Assembly: GCA_001970955.1 (NCBI GenBank)
Contig: MPUH01000246.1
Coordinates: 1 to 64,000, forward strand
DNA from: Stentor coeruleus
Taxonomy: Eukaryota; Ciliophora; Heterotrichea; Heterotrichida; Stentoridae
Reading direction: 5' to 3'
DNA: 64,000 bases
Below the pieces are notes generated by a model, which ran no database searches, was not told where the DNA came from, and saw only the letters and a list, made by a program, of their open reading frames with translations. The position numbers and the translations under genes were made by a program. Below are positions 28,965 to 38,594 of the stretch, in pieces. Each line of letters opens with the position of its first letter. Positions within the stretch are counted from its first letter, which is position 1.

Positions 28965-31169
28965 TTAGTTAAACTTTAATGATGAGCAAAAACGGGGTTT
29001 TATTGATAAACGGCTATAAGTATAAGCTCTACTCCCTTTACCCCCTCCACCTTTGATCGGTACCCGCATTTTATTGAATATAGACTGCGCTGCCATATCG
29101 TCCAAAAATCTATTCGCCTCTTTTTCTACTTTGTTTAAATTTTCTTTTTTATGCTTAAGATCTTGTTCTAAAAGCACAATTCTTTCATTAAGTCTTGTCA
29201 CTTTTCTTAAATTTATTTGCTTTTCTATATTAGAACTTGACTGTCTGCTTACTAATAATTTATACATTTCAGCTAATTCTTTAAGTTTTTTTTCTAGAGC
29301 TTCTGTGTCTATTATTAAAGAACTCTCATCTTCACCAAGAATTTTTTTGGTGAGTTTTGTGCTGTCGTTAATTTCGTTAAGTTCATGCTCTAAAACACTA
29401 ATTTTATCGTTGCGGGCGTTGATTTCTCTTGTCAGAACATTTTTTTCGTCACCTATTTTGTTGTTAAGTTGCTCTTGTAAGGCTAAGTTGAGTCTTAGTT
29501 GGAGTTCTTGGAGCTCACTTTGGTTTTTTTTGTATTTATGCTGCTCGTTGACTAGTTTTTCTTTGAGTTCTTCTATGGCTTCTACTGTTTCAGGGAGGAT
29601 TTCTTGTTTGTCTTCATAAGCTTTAAGCTTGTATTTCAAATCATTGCTTTCTGCTGTTTTTTCATTTAGTGCCCTTTCAAGTTCAAGCTTTTTCGCATGT
29701 GCTCTTTCAATTTTCTCACTTAAGACAGTCTTTTCTATTATAAGTTTCTGGACAATTACTGACTTGGCTTTTATCGCTGAATCAATTCTCTCATGCTTAT
29801 TTTCTAATAATGATATTAGCGCATGATCATTTTCAGTACTATTTTCTATATCTTCTAAGCTTATTTTAACTTCAGTAAGGAGTTTTTTTCTTTTGCTGTT
29901 ATCTTCTATGTAAGATGTTAGCTTATTACTTACTTCTTCAAGTTCGATTAAAAACTCATCACTTTCTGTGCTTTCAAAGTCGATTGGGTCATCACTTTTT
30001 GAAGGTTGTGATTCAATAGCTGAATAGTCTATATTTAATTTTGCTAGTGCTTCTTCTAATGCTTCTATTCTTAAAGCTTTTTTCTTGAGTTCTTCTTCAA
30101 GTTTGTGTAGTTTTAATTTCAACTCAGCCATAGTCAATTCTCTGTTAATCTTCGGCTGATTTTTCACAGCCTTAGCTACAGCACCAAAACGTAGCGTACT
30201 AATCGTCTCTGACTCATTAACTAGCAATGGGGATATTGTTATAATAATTGAAGTCTTTGAATTTCCCCCTAAAGAATTCTGAAGCATTTTCGTAAGCTTA
30301 GAATCTCTATATGGTACATGTAAAGCTTTCATATCTGTAAGAGCATTAATCACTGATGTTAGTGAATTTAAAGATTTGTTTATATTCTTAAGTTCTTTCA
30401 GTCTCAGTCCTTCCGCTCCGGTTTTTGAAACCCTTTCCGACCCAGCTAAATCAACAAAACACAGTCTTCCATTCCTTCCGCTTAAATCCAAAGAGTTATT
30501 GATATCGAGACTTATATTAAAAATTGTATGGCTTCTCGAAGACCTAGAGTTCATTTTTGTTGACATCAAATGTCTGTTTTCAGTACCAACCCTAAGGATT
30601 TCAAAAACTTCAAAGTCACTAGACACAAAATGTTCCGTAAGTTTTTCTATATAAAACCCTCTAGCTCTATCTTCTCTAATCTTAAGTCCTTTTTTATCCA
30701 TATCAGTTAAATCATAGATTTTTTCTAAATACAATTCGCAGTATGAGATTTTCATAGAAAATTCTAAAGTGTTGTCTGATTCATCGATATTATCAAATAC
30801 ACTTGTTATAACTCTTGGTATCAGGCCCATAGTATTTGCATCAAAAATGTCAGAACCAGTTATTGTGTGAGTCTTACCTGAAGCTGTCTGTCCATAAGCT
30901 ATTATAGTGCCATTTATCCCTTGAACAAGATCTTGAACTATAGAATGGGCTACTATATGAAAGATGTTTTCTTGGTTTGAAGTATCGGGAAAAATGTGGT
31001 CGAATTCGAAATTCAAAGCATTGTCTGGGTCAGTTTTAGGAAATACTGCCAAGTTGTTGCTTGAACGGATTTCTATTTGTGAAAGTTCGGTTTTGTTCAC
31101 TTCATTAGGTAATGGGCGGATTCTGCAGAGAACTTTTATGTTAGTTGACTGCCCTTTGTTTGATATCAT
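28965..31169 (-). CDS. Kinesin-1-type motor (conventional kinesin heavy chain-like)
   Basis: 734 residues, ATG to TAA. The motor domain is N-terminal (~residues 10-340), with P-loop GQTASGKT (93-100), SSRSH switch I, VDLAGSE switch II and VPYRDSKLTKMLQNSLGGNSKT. Features that favour kinesin-1 are 'FEFDHIFPDTSNQENIF', 'MGLIPRVITSVFDNI', 'MKISYCELYLEKIYDL', and the neck start 'ELTMAELKLKLHKLEEE' (ELTAEEWKKKYEKEKEK in kinesin-1). A coiled-coil stalk occupies ~345-690. The tail has 'VPIKGGGGKGSRAYTYSRL', resembling the glycine-rich RGGG tail of fungal and animal kinesin-1. It is shorter than animal KIF5 (~960) and no light-chain site is evident. It should be a plus-end cargo transporter. It is convergent with the channel gene. 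Confidence 0.92.
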   Translation of the reverse strand: MISNKGQSTNIKVLCRIRPLPNEVNKTELSQIEIRSSNNLAVFPKTDPDNALNFEFDHIFPDTSNQENIFHIVAHSIVQDLVQGINGTIIAYGQTASGKTHTITGSDIFDANTMGLIPRVITSVFDNIDESDNTLEFSMKISYCELYLEKIYDLTDMDKKGLKIREDRARGFYIEKLTEHFVSSDFEVFEILRVGTENRHLMSTKMNSRSSRSHTIFNISLDINNSLDLSGRNGRLCFVDLAGSERVSKTGAEGLRLKELKNINKSLNSLTSVINALTDMKALHVPYRDSKLTKMLQNSLGGNSKTSIIITISPLLVNESETISTLRFGAVAKAVKNQPKINRELTMAELKLKLHKLEEELKKKALRIEALEEALAKLNIDYSAIESQPSKSDDPIDFESTESDEFLIELEEVSNKLTSYIEDNSKRKKLLTEVKISLEDIENSTENDHALISLLENKHERIDSAIKAKSVIVQKLIIEKTVLSEKIERAHAKKLELERALNEKTAESNDLKYKLKAYEDKQEILPETVEAIEELKEKLVNEQHKYKKNQSELQELQLRLNLALQEQLNNKIGDEKNVLTREINARNDKISVLEHELNEINDSTKLTKKILGEDESSLIIDTEALEKKLKELAEMYKLLVSRQSSSNIEKQINLRKVTRLNERIVLLEQDLKHKKENLNKVEKEANRFLDDMAAQSIFNKMRVPIKGGGGKGSRAYTYSRLSIKPRFCSSLKFN

Positions 31170-31252
31170 TTATCCATATCTATTACTTAAGGTTTAAAGA
31201 ATTGGAGTATTGCGGAATTTAGATTTATTATAAGTTTTATAAGGATGAGAGG

Positions 31253-31810
31253 TTATTTGCCAAATATTTTTTCTTCGAGTTGCTTTAATAGTTTTTTGGA
31301 TTTGTTGTGGAATTCGTTTATGTAGTTTTGCATTTCGTCAAGCTGCAGAACATCTTTTTTTAGCTTCGGGAAGTATTTCTGATTACTTGATAATGATGAC
31401 TTAGATCGTTTTCCCAAATATATGTTTTCGATTTTCGCAGCGTTTTCTGGTCTTCTGTCTTTTTTCAAAAAGCTGACCTCATTTTTTCCAATTTTCTCTG
31501 TTGGCGATTTAATATATATTTTAGGTAAAAAATCGTGAAGGCTTTCTATTTTTTTCATCATATCGTCTATAGATTGATCTTTTGGACTTGCTACTAAAGT
31601 GCCTTTTGATTTAATAGGCTCAACTGAATGATTAGGAGTTAAATTACGATTTGAAGAGTGATCTCTTGTGCTTATAATACTGTGATTTGTTATTAGCAAT
31701 CGTTTACGTTTACGAAGTTTATATTCAAGGTAGCCAGAGAGTTCTCTAATATTTTTTGAGGGAACTGAATATGTTTTCTCTTGAAGATCATTTCTATGTC
31801 CTTTATTCAT
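31253..31810 (-). CDS. Hypothetical basic protein with C-terminal helix
   Basis: 185 residues, ATG to TAA, rich in Lys, Arg and Ser. The sequence is mostly low complexity, with a helical C-terminus (LQLDEMQNYINEFHNKSKKLLKQLEEKIF) that could form a short coiled coil. No domain recognised. It is encoded on the same strand as the kinesin-1 gene, 83 bp upstream of it, but there is no sign of co-transcription. Confidence 0.6.
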   Translation of the reverse strand: MNKGHRNDLQEKTYSVPSKNIRELSGYLEYKLRKRKRLLITNHSIISTRDHSSNRNLTPNHSVEPIKSKGTLVASPKDQSIDDMMKKIESLHDFLPKIYIKSPTEKIGKNEVSFLKKDRRPENAAKIENIYLGKRSKSSLSSNQKYFPKLKKDVLQLDEMQNYINEFHNKSKKLLKQLEEKIFGK

Positions 31811-32752
31811 AATATATTGTTATATGAAAAGAAAATAATTGATAAGTTTAAAAATTAGGAAATAAATTTTGTGCTAAAAATTGGTTTGATGATACGACTT
31901 TGGGTTTATTTAAGAAAATATTGTAGTTTTTATTATGATAAGTTAATATTGAGATCATATGAGATATCATTTAATATATTAAATTTAGGTTAGATGTTGG
32001 AATTCATTAATTTGAGAAACTTTATAATGTTAAGTATTAAAATATAGCTTATTATTTGTAAGTATCTTTAGATTAATAATTTATGGTTTTTTGTAATGAG
32101 AATGGAATATTTTTTTGTAGGCTGAGTGATTATATTGGTCTCTTATTGGGCTTCAATTTTTTATTATTAGAATTTAAGAAATTAGAGGTTGAAGTATTTC
32201 TTTAACAGATAAATATGCAAGATGCATTTTTTGGTTAGAAAATATTTTCCATTATCTAGCTTACTCTATTAAATTTAATTATGCTTTTTAATATTAATCT
32301 ATTTATTATTTTACGCTTGTAAAGCCTTATTAGTAGACTGGGCTTAGAAAATTTAAAAATGCAAAAAGCAAAAGCCTCATTATTTTTTTATACAATATCT
32401 AACATCCATTCAATGTTTACTAATTTAGTTAAACATACCTAATACAAGTATCCAGCTTTAACCTTATAAAAAATCATCTGCTACAAAAAACTCTCATTTT
32501 CATCATTTTTTATCAGATAATCAGCATATATATTATTTTTATTAATTTAGCAAAAAATCTTCAACCACTCCCCTATAAATAATTTTATATCTACATTCTC
32601 AAACATAAAATCATCAAGTTTATATGCAAATTTTTCAAAAACTCACTCTCCAAGTCTCATATTTTTACTCAAACCCTGATATTATATCATACAATCTCCC
32701 TTAATCCTCTGAATCTCATAATTTATAACTTAATCATATCAGGATATATGAA
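31811..32752. other. Spacer with a probable decayed gene on the minus strand
   Basis: The stretch ~32330-32690 read on the minus strand shows coding-like peptide text broken by stops. Examples are 'FEKFAYKLDDFMFENV', 'IGEWLKIF', 'NIYADYLIKNDENESFL' and 'CLTKLVNIEWMLDIV'. I cannot assign a family. The remaining part (31811-32330) is AT-rich with nothing seen. Confidence 0.35.
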
Positions 32753-33154
32753 TTATATAATTCTTGCTAAACTTGTTTCGAATAAACTAGTATCTTTATT
32801 ACTTTTGATTGGGGACAAACTAATCATTTCTAGGGATCTTCTTCGAGACACAGCATTTTTTATCGAATTGATTTTTTCCTTCTTTTTAAGAACTTTTTCT
32901 TTTCTTTTAACACATTCGATTGACTTTTTTCGTAGTTTACTGCAAGGCTGTGGCAAGAATGTTTTTTTTTTATGTGTTATAAGCTGAGGTTTTGCTTTTT
33001 TAAACGAGCTTTTTCCAGAGCTTAGTTTGAATTGTTTCAAGTCTTCTAGTATTTTTAAGCGAAATTCACTATTTGAATTAAAGATCTTTGCTGTTGCAGG
33101 TCTCTCAACAGACTCTCTCTTTGGTTTAGCCTTTTTTGGCTTTTTATGCAGCAT
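32753..33154 (-). CDS. Small lysine-rich protein, function unknown
   Basis: 133 residues from the Met at 33154 (MLHKKPKKAKPKRESVERP) to TAA. The frame is open for 38 more codons upstream, but that part is hydrophobic and unlike the rest, so I take the internal ATG as the start. The protein is highly basic with repeated KK and KR clusters and a helix in the middle, like small nuclear or microtubule-binding proteins. No family recognised. Confidence 0.55.
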   Translation of the reverse strand: MLHKKPKKAKPKRESVERPATAKIFNSNSEFRLKILEDLKQFKLSSGKSSFKKAKPQLITHKKKTFLPQPCSKLRKKSIECVKRKEKVLKKKEKINSIKNAVSRRRSLEMISLSPIKSNKDTSLFETSLARII

Positions 33155-33627
33155 ATTGGTATTATTTATGATAGAAGAGGTGTTGAAGTAGCTGATAAAA
33201 AGGAATAAAGAGTGAAGATTGGGGTAAAAATATAATAAAAAATAGCGATTTGATACTAGTGAAAGCATAAGATTTAGTAAGAAGATTTTGACAGAGTGGA
33301 TTTTGTGAGATGGGAGAAAAAATTATGCTTGGATTTTCCATATATTAAGCTAGATTTGATTTCTTTATGAGATTTTACTTTTAGGTATTACTTTTTAATA
33401 TATTTTAGTTATTAGGCTTTTGAAATAAAAGGATTGCTGATTATAATTTATGTTTATTAATACAGTATTTAGATATGAAATCCAATCTAAAGCTACATAA
33501 ATACAATCAATCGTATCAAACTAGCCTTTAAACGCATCTAAGCCTTAACAATAATCCTCTCCAACTAAAAAATTCCCTTTTTTCAAATTTTCCCTCCACA
33601 AATAAAATCTTAGCATTCATATTTTAA
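33155..33627. other. Divergent spacer, nothing recognised
   Basis: 473 bp between the starts of two genes on opposite strands. AT-rich. The first ~115 bp is an open extension of the neighbouring minus-strand frame that I judge non-coding. No motif or RNA gene seen. Confidence 0.45.
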
Positions 33628-34479
33628 ATGTCATCCTCCGTTGAAGTTGAAATCTTCATAAAAGAATTCCTCAAAGAAATTTTCCTCGAAAAATGCAACC
33701 TCGAAGACTGTAGTATGACTTCAGAAGAAGAACAATCAATTCAAGACCTCACCATCAACGAAGTCATCGAAAACCTCAGAGAAATCTTCAAAGAACTAAT
33801 GCAGTTTAAAAAAGAATACCTCAGCCAAGACAAGTCAGAACTTCTCCAACGCAGCGAGAAATTCGAGTCAATGCTTCAAAAACTTGAAGCTGAAGTGCGC
33901 AATCATATAAGAGTTGAGCATCAATTGAAACTACATATCGAAACCAATCAATCCCAAGCTGAAGAACTTGAGCAACAAAACAATAAACTTCTCTCACAAA
34001 TCAAAGAACTTAATGATAAAATCAAAAACTTCAGCAAAAATAGTTTTGACAAAAGAGATTCAAAAGACTTTCATGAGAAAATTGAGAGACTTGAAGCTAA
34101 ATTGGCTAGTAAGAATAATGTTATAACAAAGTTGGAAGGGGAGGTTACTAGATTGAAAAGAATCGCTGAGACTGGGAAAGAAAATGTGCGGAAATTTGAT
34201 GTTAAAAATGTTAAAGAGAAAAAAGAAGAGATTGAAGAAATTAAGCAGAAGTTTGAGGAAAAAGCGGTAGATTTACAGAAACTTGAGCAGGTGCTTAAAG
34301 AAAGGTCATGCTCAAGGGCAATGAAAGAGAGAAATAGGAGTTTGAGGAAGTCAGTTGTGGATAATGAGATTTTGAAGAATAAAAATACAGAAGTCAAGCG
34401 TTTAGGGACTGGAAAAGTGCATTCTAGAAGTACTTCTGAGCAGATGAGACCGTTGTCAGCACTAAAAAAAAGATCATAA
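33628..34479 (+). CDS. Coiled-coil protein, function unknown
   Basis: 283 residues, ATG to TAA. An N-terminal acidic region (~1-60) contains a short amphipathic helix 'VEIFIKEFLKEIFLEK'. This is followed by a nearly unbroken coiled coil (~60-240) that contains 'EVRNHIRVEHQLKLHIET', and a basic Ser/Arg tail with repeated S, R and K. Structural or basal-body role is possible but not shown. The codons in the first third use more C-ending forms than the rest. No domain recognised. Confidence 0.75.
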   Translation: MSSSVEVEIFIKEFLKEIFLEKCNLEDCSMTSEEEQSIQDLTINEVIENLREIFKELMQFKKEYLSQDKSELLQRSEKFESMLQKLEAEVRNHIRVEHQLKLHIETNQSQAEELEQQNNKLLSQIKELNDKIKNFSKNSFDKRDSKDFHEKIERLEAKLASKNNVITKLEGEVTRLKRIAETGKENVRKFDVKNVKEKKEEIEEIKQKFEEKAVDLQKLEQVLKERSCSRAMKERNRSLRKSVVDNEILKNKNTEVKRLGTGKVHSRSTSEQMRPLSALKKRS

Positions 34480-35448
34480 TGTAAGAACTATATTTGTCAT
34501 AGGGTTTATTGGTATTACATATTAAAGTGAGTTGATTTTATTGGACTAATAATAATAACCTTACTATTTAAAGGCTCTAACAATTTTTTAAGTTGACAAG
34601 TCTAAAAGATTATAATTTTGTTATTGAGTGAATAAGTCAAATAGTTTTTACTATGTGATCTGAATTCTTATGATGAAGTGGATTGTTAATGGCAATCAGT
34701 GTAAAAGATACAAGAATAAGGCATTCTATAATTATTTCAATATACCTGAGTCTGTACTGTATACAGATGCAGCATAAGATTCTAAGCATGATTGAGATTG
34801 ATCAGCTTTGTCTGAGCCATATGTTCCTTTTTCTTTCCTCTTCAATAATTTGTTAAAGGTTTGAGTGCTTTGAACAAAACATTTGTTTTTTGTTTTGCAA
34901 CTAATGGTAATGAAAATTTCTGAGCTGGCAATACTTATGGGCTGTTATACTTAGGAGGATTTTGGTTGTGTTCAGAGGTTTGTTGATTTGATAAAAATTT
35001 TGGCAGTCATTTTATTGATAATCTTGTGGGTTATTGAGATTGTGTCCGCAAGTATTAGGTGGGCTATTTTGAAAGTTATGAGTAATTTGGCTTGGAATGT
35101 TTGAGATTGGTGGAATAAAATTAGGTGGCATAGAAAAAAATTGTTATTTGAACTGGAAATTTTTGCAAGAGTTAGATTGCAGAAATTGATGAGTACTGTG
35201 CAGAAGATTTAAAATGCATAGGATTAGCTAATAGGAATTGTAAAGCAGGTTAGATATCTCAGTATGTTCCAAGTCAGTTCTGGATACAGTTTATAGCATA
35301 AAATTTTCCATAAAAAAGAACCTTGACTTTCTAATAAAATTGTTAGATTATCATAAAGCAAAAGCTAAAATCAGCATACCGAAACCCAATCTATATCCTA
35401 CTTAATTGGGAAATTAAAAAATCAATCTTTTCTAATTAGGATAAATAT
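34480..35448 (+). pseudogene. Probable decayed gene (unidentified), relatively GC-rich spacer
   Basis: The plus strand from ~34670 to ~35290 is less AT-rich than nearby spacers. It reads as protein text broken by stops and frame changes: 'NGNQCKRYKNKAFYNYFNIP', 'ESVLYTDAA', 'SALSEPYVPFSFL', 'FVFCFATNGNENF', 'AGNTYGLLYLGGFWLC' and 'FWIQFIA'. The peptides have Cys and aromatic residues like a secreted or surface protein. I count at least eight interruptions. I cannot name the family. The first 190 bp and last 150 bp show nothing. Confidence 0.45.
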
Positions 35449-36489
35449 CTAATCCTTATAGAATTCACCTAAAAGTCTTGAGTGAAAATCTCCATACCTT
35501 ATAGTTTCTTTTTCACCGTAGTATTCTGATAAATGGCTTCCTTCAGTTCTTGAAACCTTTGTTTTAGGATGCGGTTGAAGGAAAAATAAAATTGAAGTCC
35601 TTGAGCTTCCTTCATACTTATTTTCTTGAGGACTAATAACATTATGAATAGGTCCTTTTACCTTTCCTTTAGATATAGATTGCATTGCTTCTCCAAATAG
35701 GATGACAATTGTCCCTTTAACAGCTGGCAAATTAATTATTTTTTCATTCATACTAACTTGCAATCCAATATATCCGTTTTCAGCTGGTAGCTGATTTATA
35801 ATAGTGAGAAAATCAAAATCAACATGCGGACCTAATCTTTGAGGCTGATGAGGCTTGTCACCTAAAGCAACATATTCTTGTAGTTTAAGTAAATGATCGC
35901 CTGCCTTTAAGTTATTCCAATCTATAACATCTTCGATTCCTGCATTTTTGATGGCTAGCTCAGCTATTTCTTTAGATATCTTTAAAGACTTCTTATAATA
36001 TCTTTGCCAAAGTTTCTGAAAAGTTAAATCTGGATAAACATTATCAGCTGGCCCCCAGCAGAAACTAACATGGGAATCAGCTTCATTAGTCTTTGCATGA
36101 TCGAAGACTTGCGCTGATTTCTCTTTTCCATAACCCTTATATCCTCTCATAATTCCTTTATAAGGATGGACTATTTTGCTCTTTACTTCTTCGGATTGAT
36201 TCAATAATTTTCTAGTGATATTTACTAAGTCTTCTGACACTTTGTTTGAAATTAAGTGATTTTTGATGTAGACACAGCGAGCAGTCTCAAAAGCTTGCTT
36301 AAAACTAGAATTTTTTTCTTGTTGAGACATTGACTGTAAATCGATTAAGGGAATTTCGGGAGGAATGTCACTTTCGGAATACCATTTAAGCTCATCAATA
36401 TTTATTGGAGTTAATAGCTTATTGAGTGACTCCGTGCTAGAAAATAATCTTCTAGTGACAGATCTGATGCTTGAAGCTATGATAGCCAT
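35449..36489 (-). CDS. 2-oxoglutarate/Fe(II)-dependent oxygenase (isopenicillin N synthase-like fold)
   Basis: 346 residues, ATG to TAG. The C-terminal half has the double-stranded beta-helix core. Iron ligands are H222 and D224 ('GPHVDFDFLTII') and H282 ('GPIHNVIS'), and R297-x-S299 ('SRTSILFFLQP') is the 2-oxoglutarate carboxylate clamp. The N-half has the DIOX_N-type pattern 'IPLIDLQSMS...FKQAFETARCVYIKNH'. All catalytic residues are present, so it should hydroxylate or oxidise a small molecule; the substrate is unknown. The first ~20 residues (MAIIASSIRSVTRRLFSSTE) are Arg/Ser-rich with no acidic residues until E20, resembling a mitochondrial targeting peptide. The length fits the family. 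Confidence 0.9.
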   Translation of the reverse strand: MAIIASSIRSVTRRLFSSTESLNKLLTPINIDELKWYSESDIPPEIPLIDLQSMSQQEKNSSFKQAFETARCVYIKNHLISNKVSEDLVNITRKLLNQSEEVKSKIVHPYKGIMRGYKGYGKEKSAQVFDHAKTNEADSHVSFCWGPADNVYPDLTFQKLWQRYYKKSLKISKEIAELAIKNAGIEDVIDWNNLKAGDHLLKLQEYVALGDKPHQPQRLGPHVDFDFLTIINQLPAENGYIGLQVSMNEKIINLPAVKGTIVILFGEAMQSISKGKVKGPIHNVISPQENKYEGSSRTSILFFLQPHPKTKVSRTEGSHLSEYYGEKETIRYGDFHSRLLGEFYKD

Positions 36490-37419
36490 AATTTTTTTAA
36501 TGAAGTTTTAAATACGATGAAGACATTTATTATAAATTTACTTTAGTAGAAATAGTACTAAACGGCAAAAAGTTTGAAAAATGTATAAGAGAAAAGAGCA
36601 CTAAAATCAAAAGAAAGGTAGATAGCATCATAAAAAACTTCGTAGAAAACATTTGAAAATTAATTAATACAGAGTTCACGACTGTGAACGATATATTTTC
36701 TAACTAACTAAATAAGATGAAGCTACACTAAAGATATATTAAGTCTCTAAATTTATGTTTTCATATGATAATTATACTTTATTGTAAGTAGAACTATTAT
36801 GATTTTATTTTTTTCTTTAAATTTGATGAGCTTTGCAATACTTGTGTGAATCCTAAAAAAATATGATTGTCACAGAATTATCAAGATATACTGGAAAACT
36901 CAATATATCAATAACTTTTATTTATTCATGGGTCTATCATAAAGTATTTATTTGCGAATACTTTTAAAGAAATTATTTAAAATGCATAAATGCATTTATT
37001 CTACTTGCACCCTTGTAATCATAAGTATATTTGCCCTTGGCATCCCACTAACATTGAGTTTAGCCAAACTTTAAGATCACTTATTGATTGAATTTGTAGC
37101 AGTCCTTCAAGTTCTTGAAAAATGTTTACATGAACTTGAAATAGCATCAAATCTTTAAAAAATGCATCGTTAATTTTCTGTAAGATAAGATACTTCTATT
37201 CTTAAAGCTTTCAAACTAATTAATTAACTTTTAAATTGATTAATTCCTAATTCTCGAACAATTTAAATTGCCTTAATCACCACATACCCAGCATCTATAT
37301 TAGAAAATTTATATAATTTGTTACAGAATTTATGATGAGTAAATTCTTTCAGTGTATTTCTTCAATTCTATTTTGCATAAAATAATCTATTTTTAGACAT
37401 CATATAAAGCATCGGAAAA
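36490..37419. pseudogene. Spacer with coding-like remnants on both strands
   Basis: Two remnants are visible. On the plus strand, ~36509-36713, 'YYKFTLVEIVLNGKKFEK' and 'KIKRKVDSIIKNFVENI' run to a TGA and then a further short open stretch. There is no ATG in frame. On the minus strand, ~37010-37195, about 60 open codons read '...INDAFFKDLMLFQVHVNIF', 'QELEGLLQIQSISDLKVW', 'LNSMLVGCQGQIYL' to TGA, again without a convincing full gene around them. Neither is recognised. The rest is AT-rich. They may be pieces of dead genes. Confidence 0.4.
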
Positions 37420-38208
37420 ATGGATAACAACTACTCAGACTTAGAACTAGAACCCTGCAGCTCTGAACAAAGTTTCCCAACAACAGTCTACGAAGACTAT
37501 ACAACAACACACAACTATACCCTTGATACATTAGACCCACAACCACCTGGCATGGCTAGGCTTAAGAAAAATCGAGGAAGAAAATCTAAAAATTCTCAAA
37601 CTGAGATTAGTATTTTATATAGCTTTTTCAGAGGCCAAAAGTGCCCTAAAAAAGAGTATATAAGATGCAAGATCATAAGAGGACAAAAAAGAGCTATTCG
37701 GCATGCATTGAATGGTAAAATCCCAACTACGACAATCCATAAAGTAAATAAGGAAAACGAAGGTGAGTTAAATTATTGGAATGATTTTGCTAATCATACA
37801 ATTGATAATGATGAGTTTTTTTTAGAGATGTCGAAAACTGTGAATGGGCCGAAGACTGATGGAGCCGCAAGAAGAAAGGGAGAGCCTGTGAGTCCTGGGA
37901 TCCAAAAAAGCTTTAATGATGTGTTTTGTGCACAGTATTTTAATAATGATTTGGTGATTGAAAATTATAAGCTTTATTTGGATGTGATTTTTTCATTGAT
38001 GGAACCAGAGAATTTGATTAAGAGATTCGATTTTAGCTGTTGCAAATCGGAAGATAGAAATCATTTTCCAGACTGTCATAGAAAATGGAATGATTTGAAG
38101 GATTATTTGAAAGAAGGAATTTTGAAAGATTTGACAGAAAATTCAACGAATGATTTGGAAACTGAAAGTATTGAGATTCAGGATTTAGATCCTTTATTAT
38201 TAGAATAA
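37420..38208 (+). CDS. Cys/His-motif protein of an unrecognised family (member 2)
   Basis: 262 residues, ATG to TAA. It is a clear relative of the gene at 4717-5391. Both have KKEYxRCKxIRGxKRAxR (here residues ~77-94), SFNxxFCxxYF (~168-178), and an FxCC...H...C...KW block (~207-228) ending in a helix ILKDL. The CC/H/C spacing differs slightly (here CCKSEDRNHFPDC), which is compatible with a zinc site. The N-terminal 60 residues are acidic and Tyr/Thr-rich, with no counterpart in the first copy, and the tail is acidic. The two copies lie 32 kb apart on opposite strands. Function unknown; a nucleic-acid-binding role is a guess from the basic block. Confidence 0.78.
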   Translation: MDNNYSDLELEPCSSEQSFPTTVYEDYTTTHNYTLDTLDPQPPGMARLKKNRGRKSKNSQTEISILYSFFRGQKCPKKEYIRCKIIRGQKRAIRHALNGKIPTTTIHKVNKENEGELNYWNDFANHTIDNDEFFLEMSKTVNGPKTDGAARRKGEPVSPGIQKSFNDVFCAQYFNNDLVIENYKLYLDVIFSLMEPENLIKRFDFSCCKSEDRNHFPDCHRKWNDLKDYLKEGILKDLTENSTNDLETESIEIQDLDPLLLE

Positions 38209-38594
38209 TCTTTTTATTAAATCATGTTTTAAAGTTTTGAAGTAGATGAGGCGTGCTGATTTGAATAATATTTAGATAGTTTTAAAATATGATGTGCTAA
38301 AAGTAATTTTTATAGTCTCCTTATAAACAAGTATGAAGTCCTTCTAGATTTATTTTTTATCTACTTTTTCAGCCTGTTTCATCCCAGCAGACCATTTTTG
38401 GCAGAGTTTGAAAAGACTGTCAAAATTTCTCTTAAGTACTTTGGCACTAAGAATTTTATAATAAAATTAGCTAATAAAAAATATAATTCTATAATAGTTT
38501 TATCAAATTCCATCAAATTAAAAACTTAAATATAGATAATTGCTAGCCAATTGAATCGTGCTTTTCAAGCATTATTAATTAAGTGAGTTATACA
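38209..38594. other. Convergent spacer
   Basis: 386 bp between the stops of the Cys/His-motif gene (plus) and the DHHC gene (minus). AT-rich, with no coding remnant or RNA gene seen. Confidence 0.5.
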
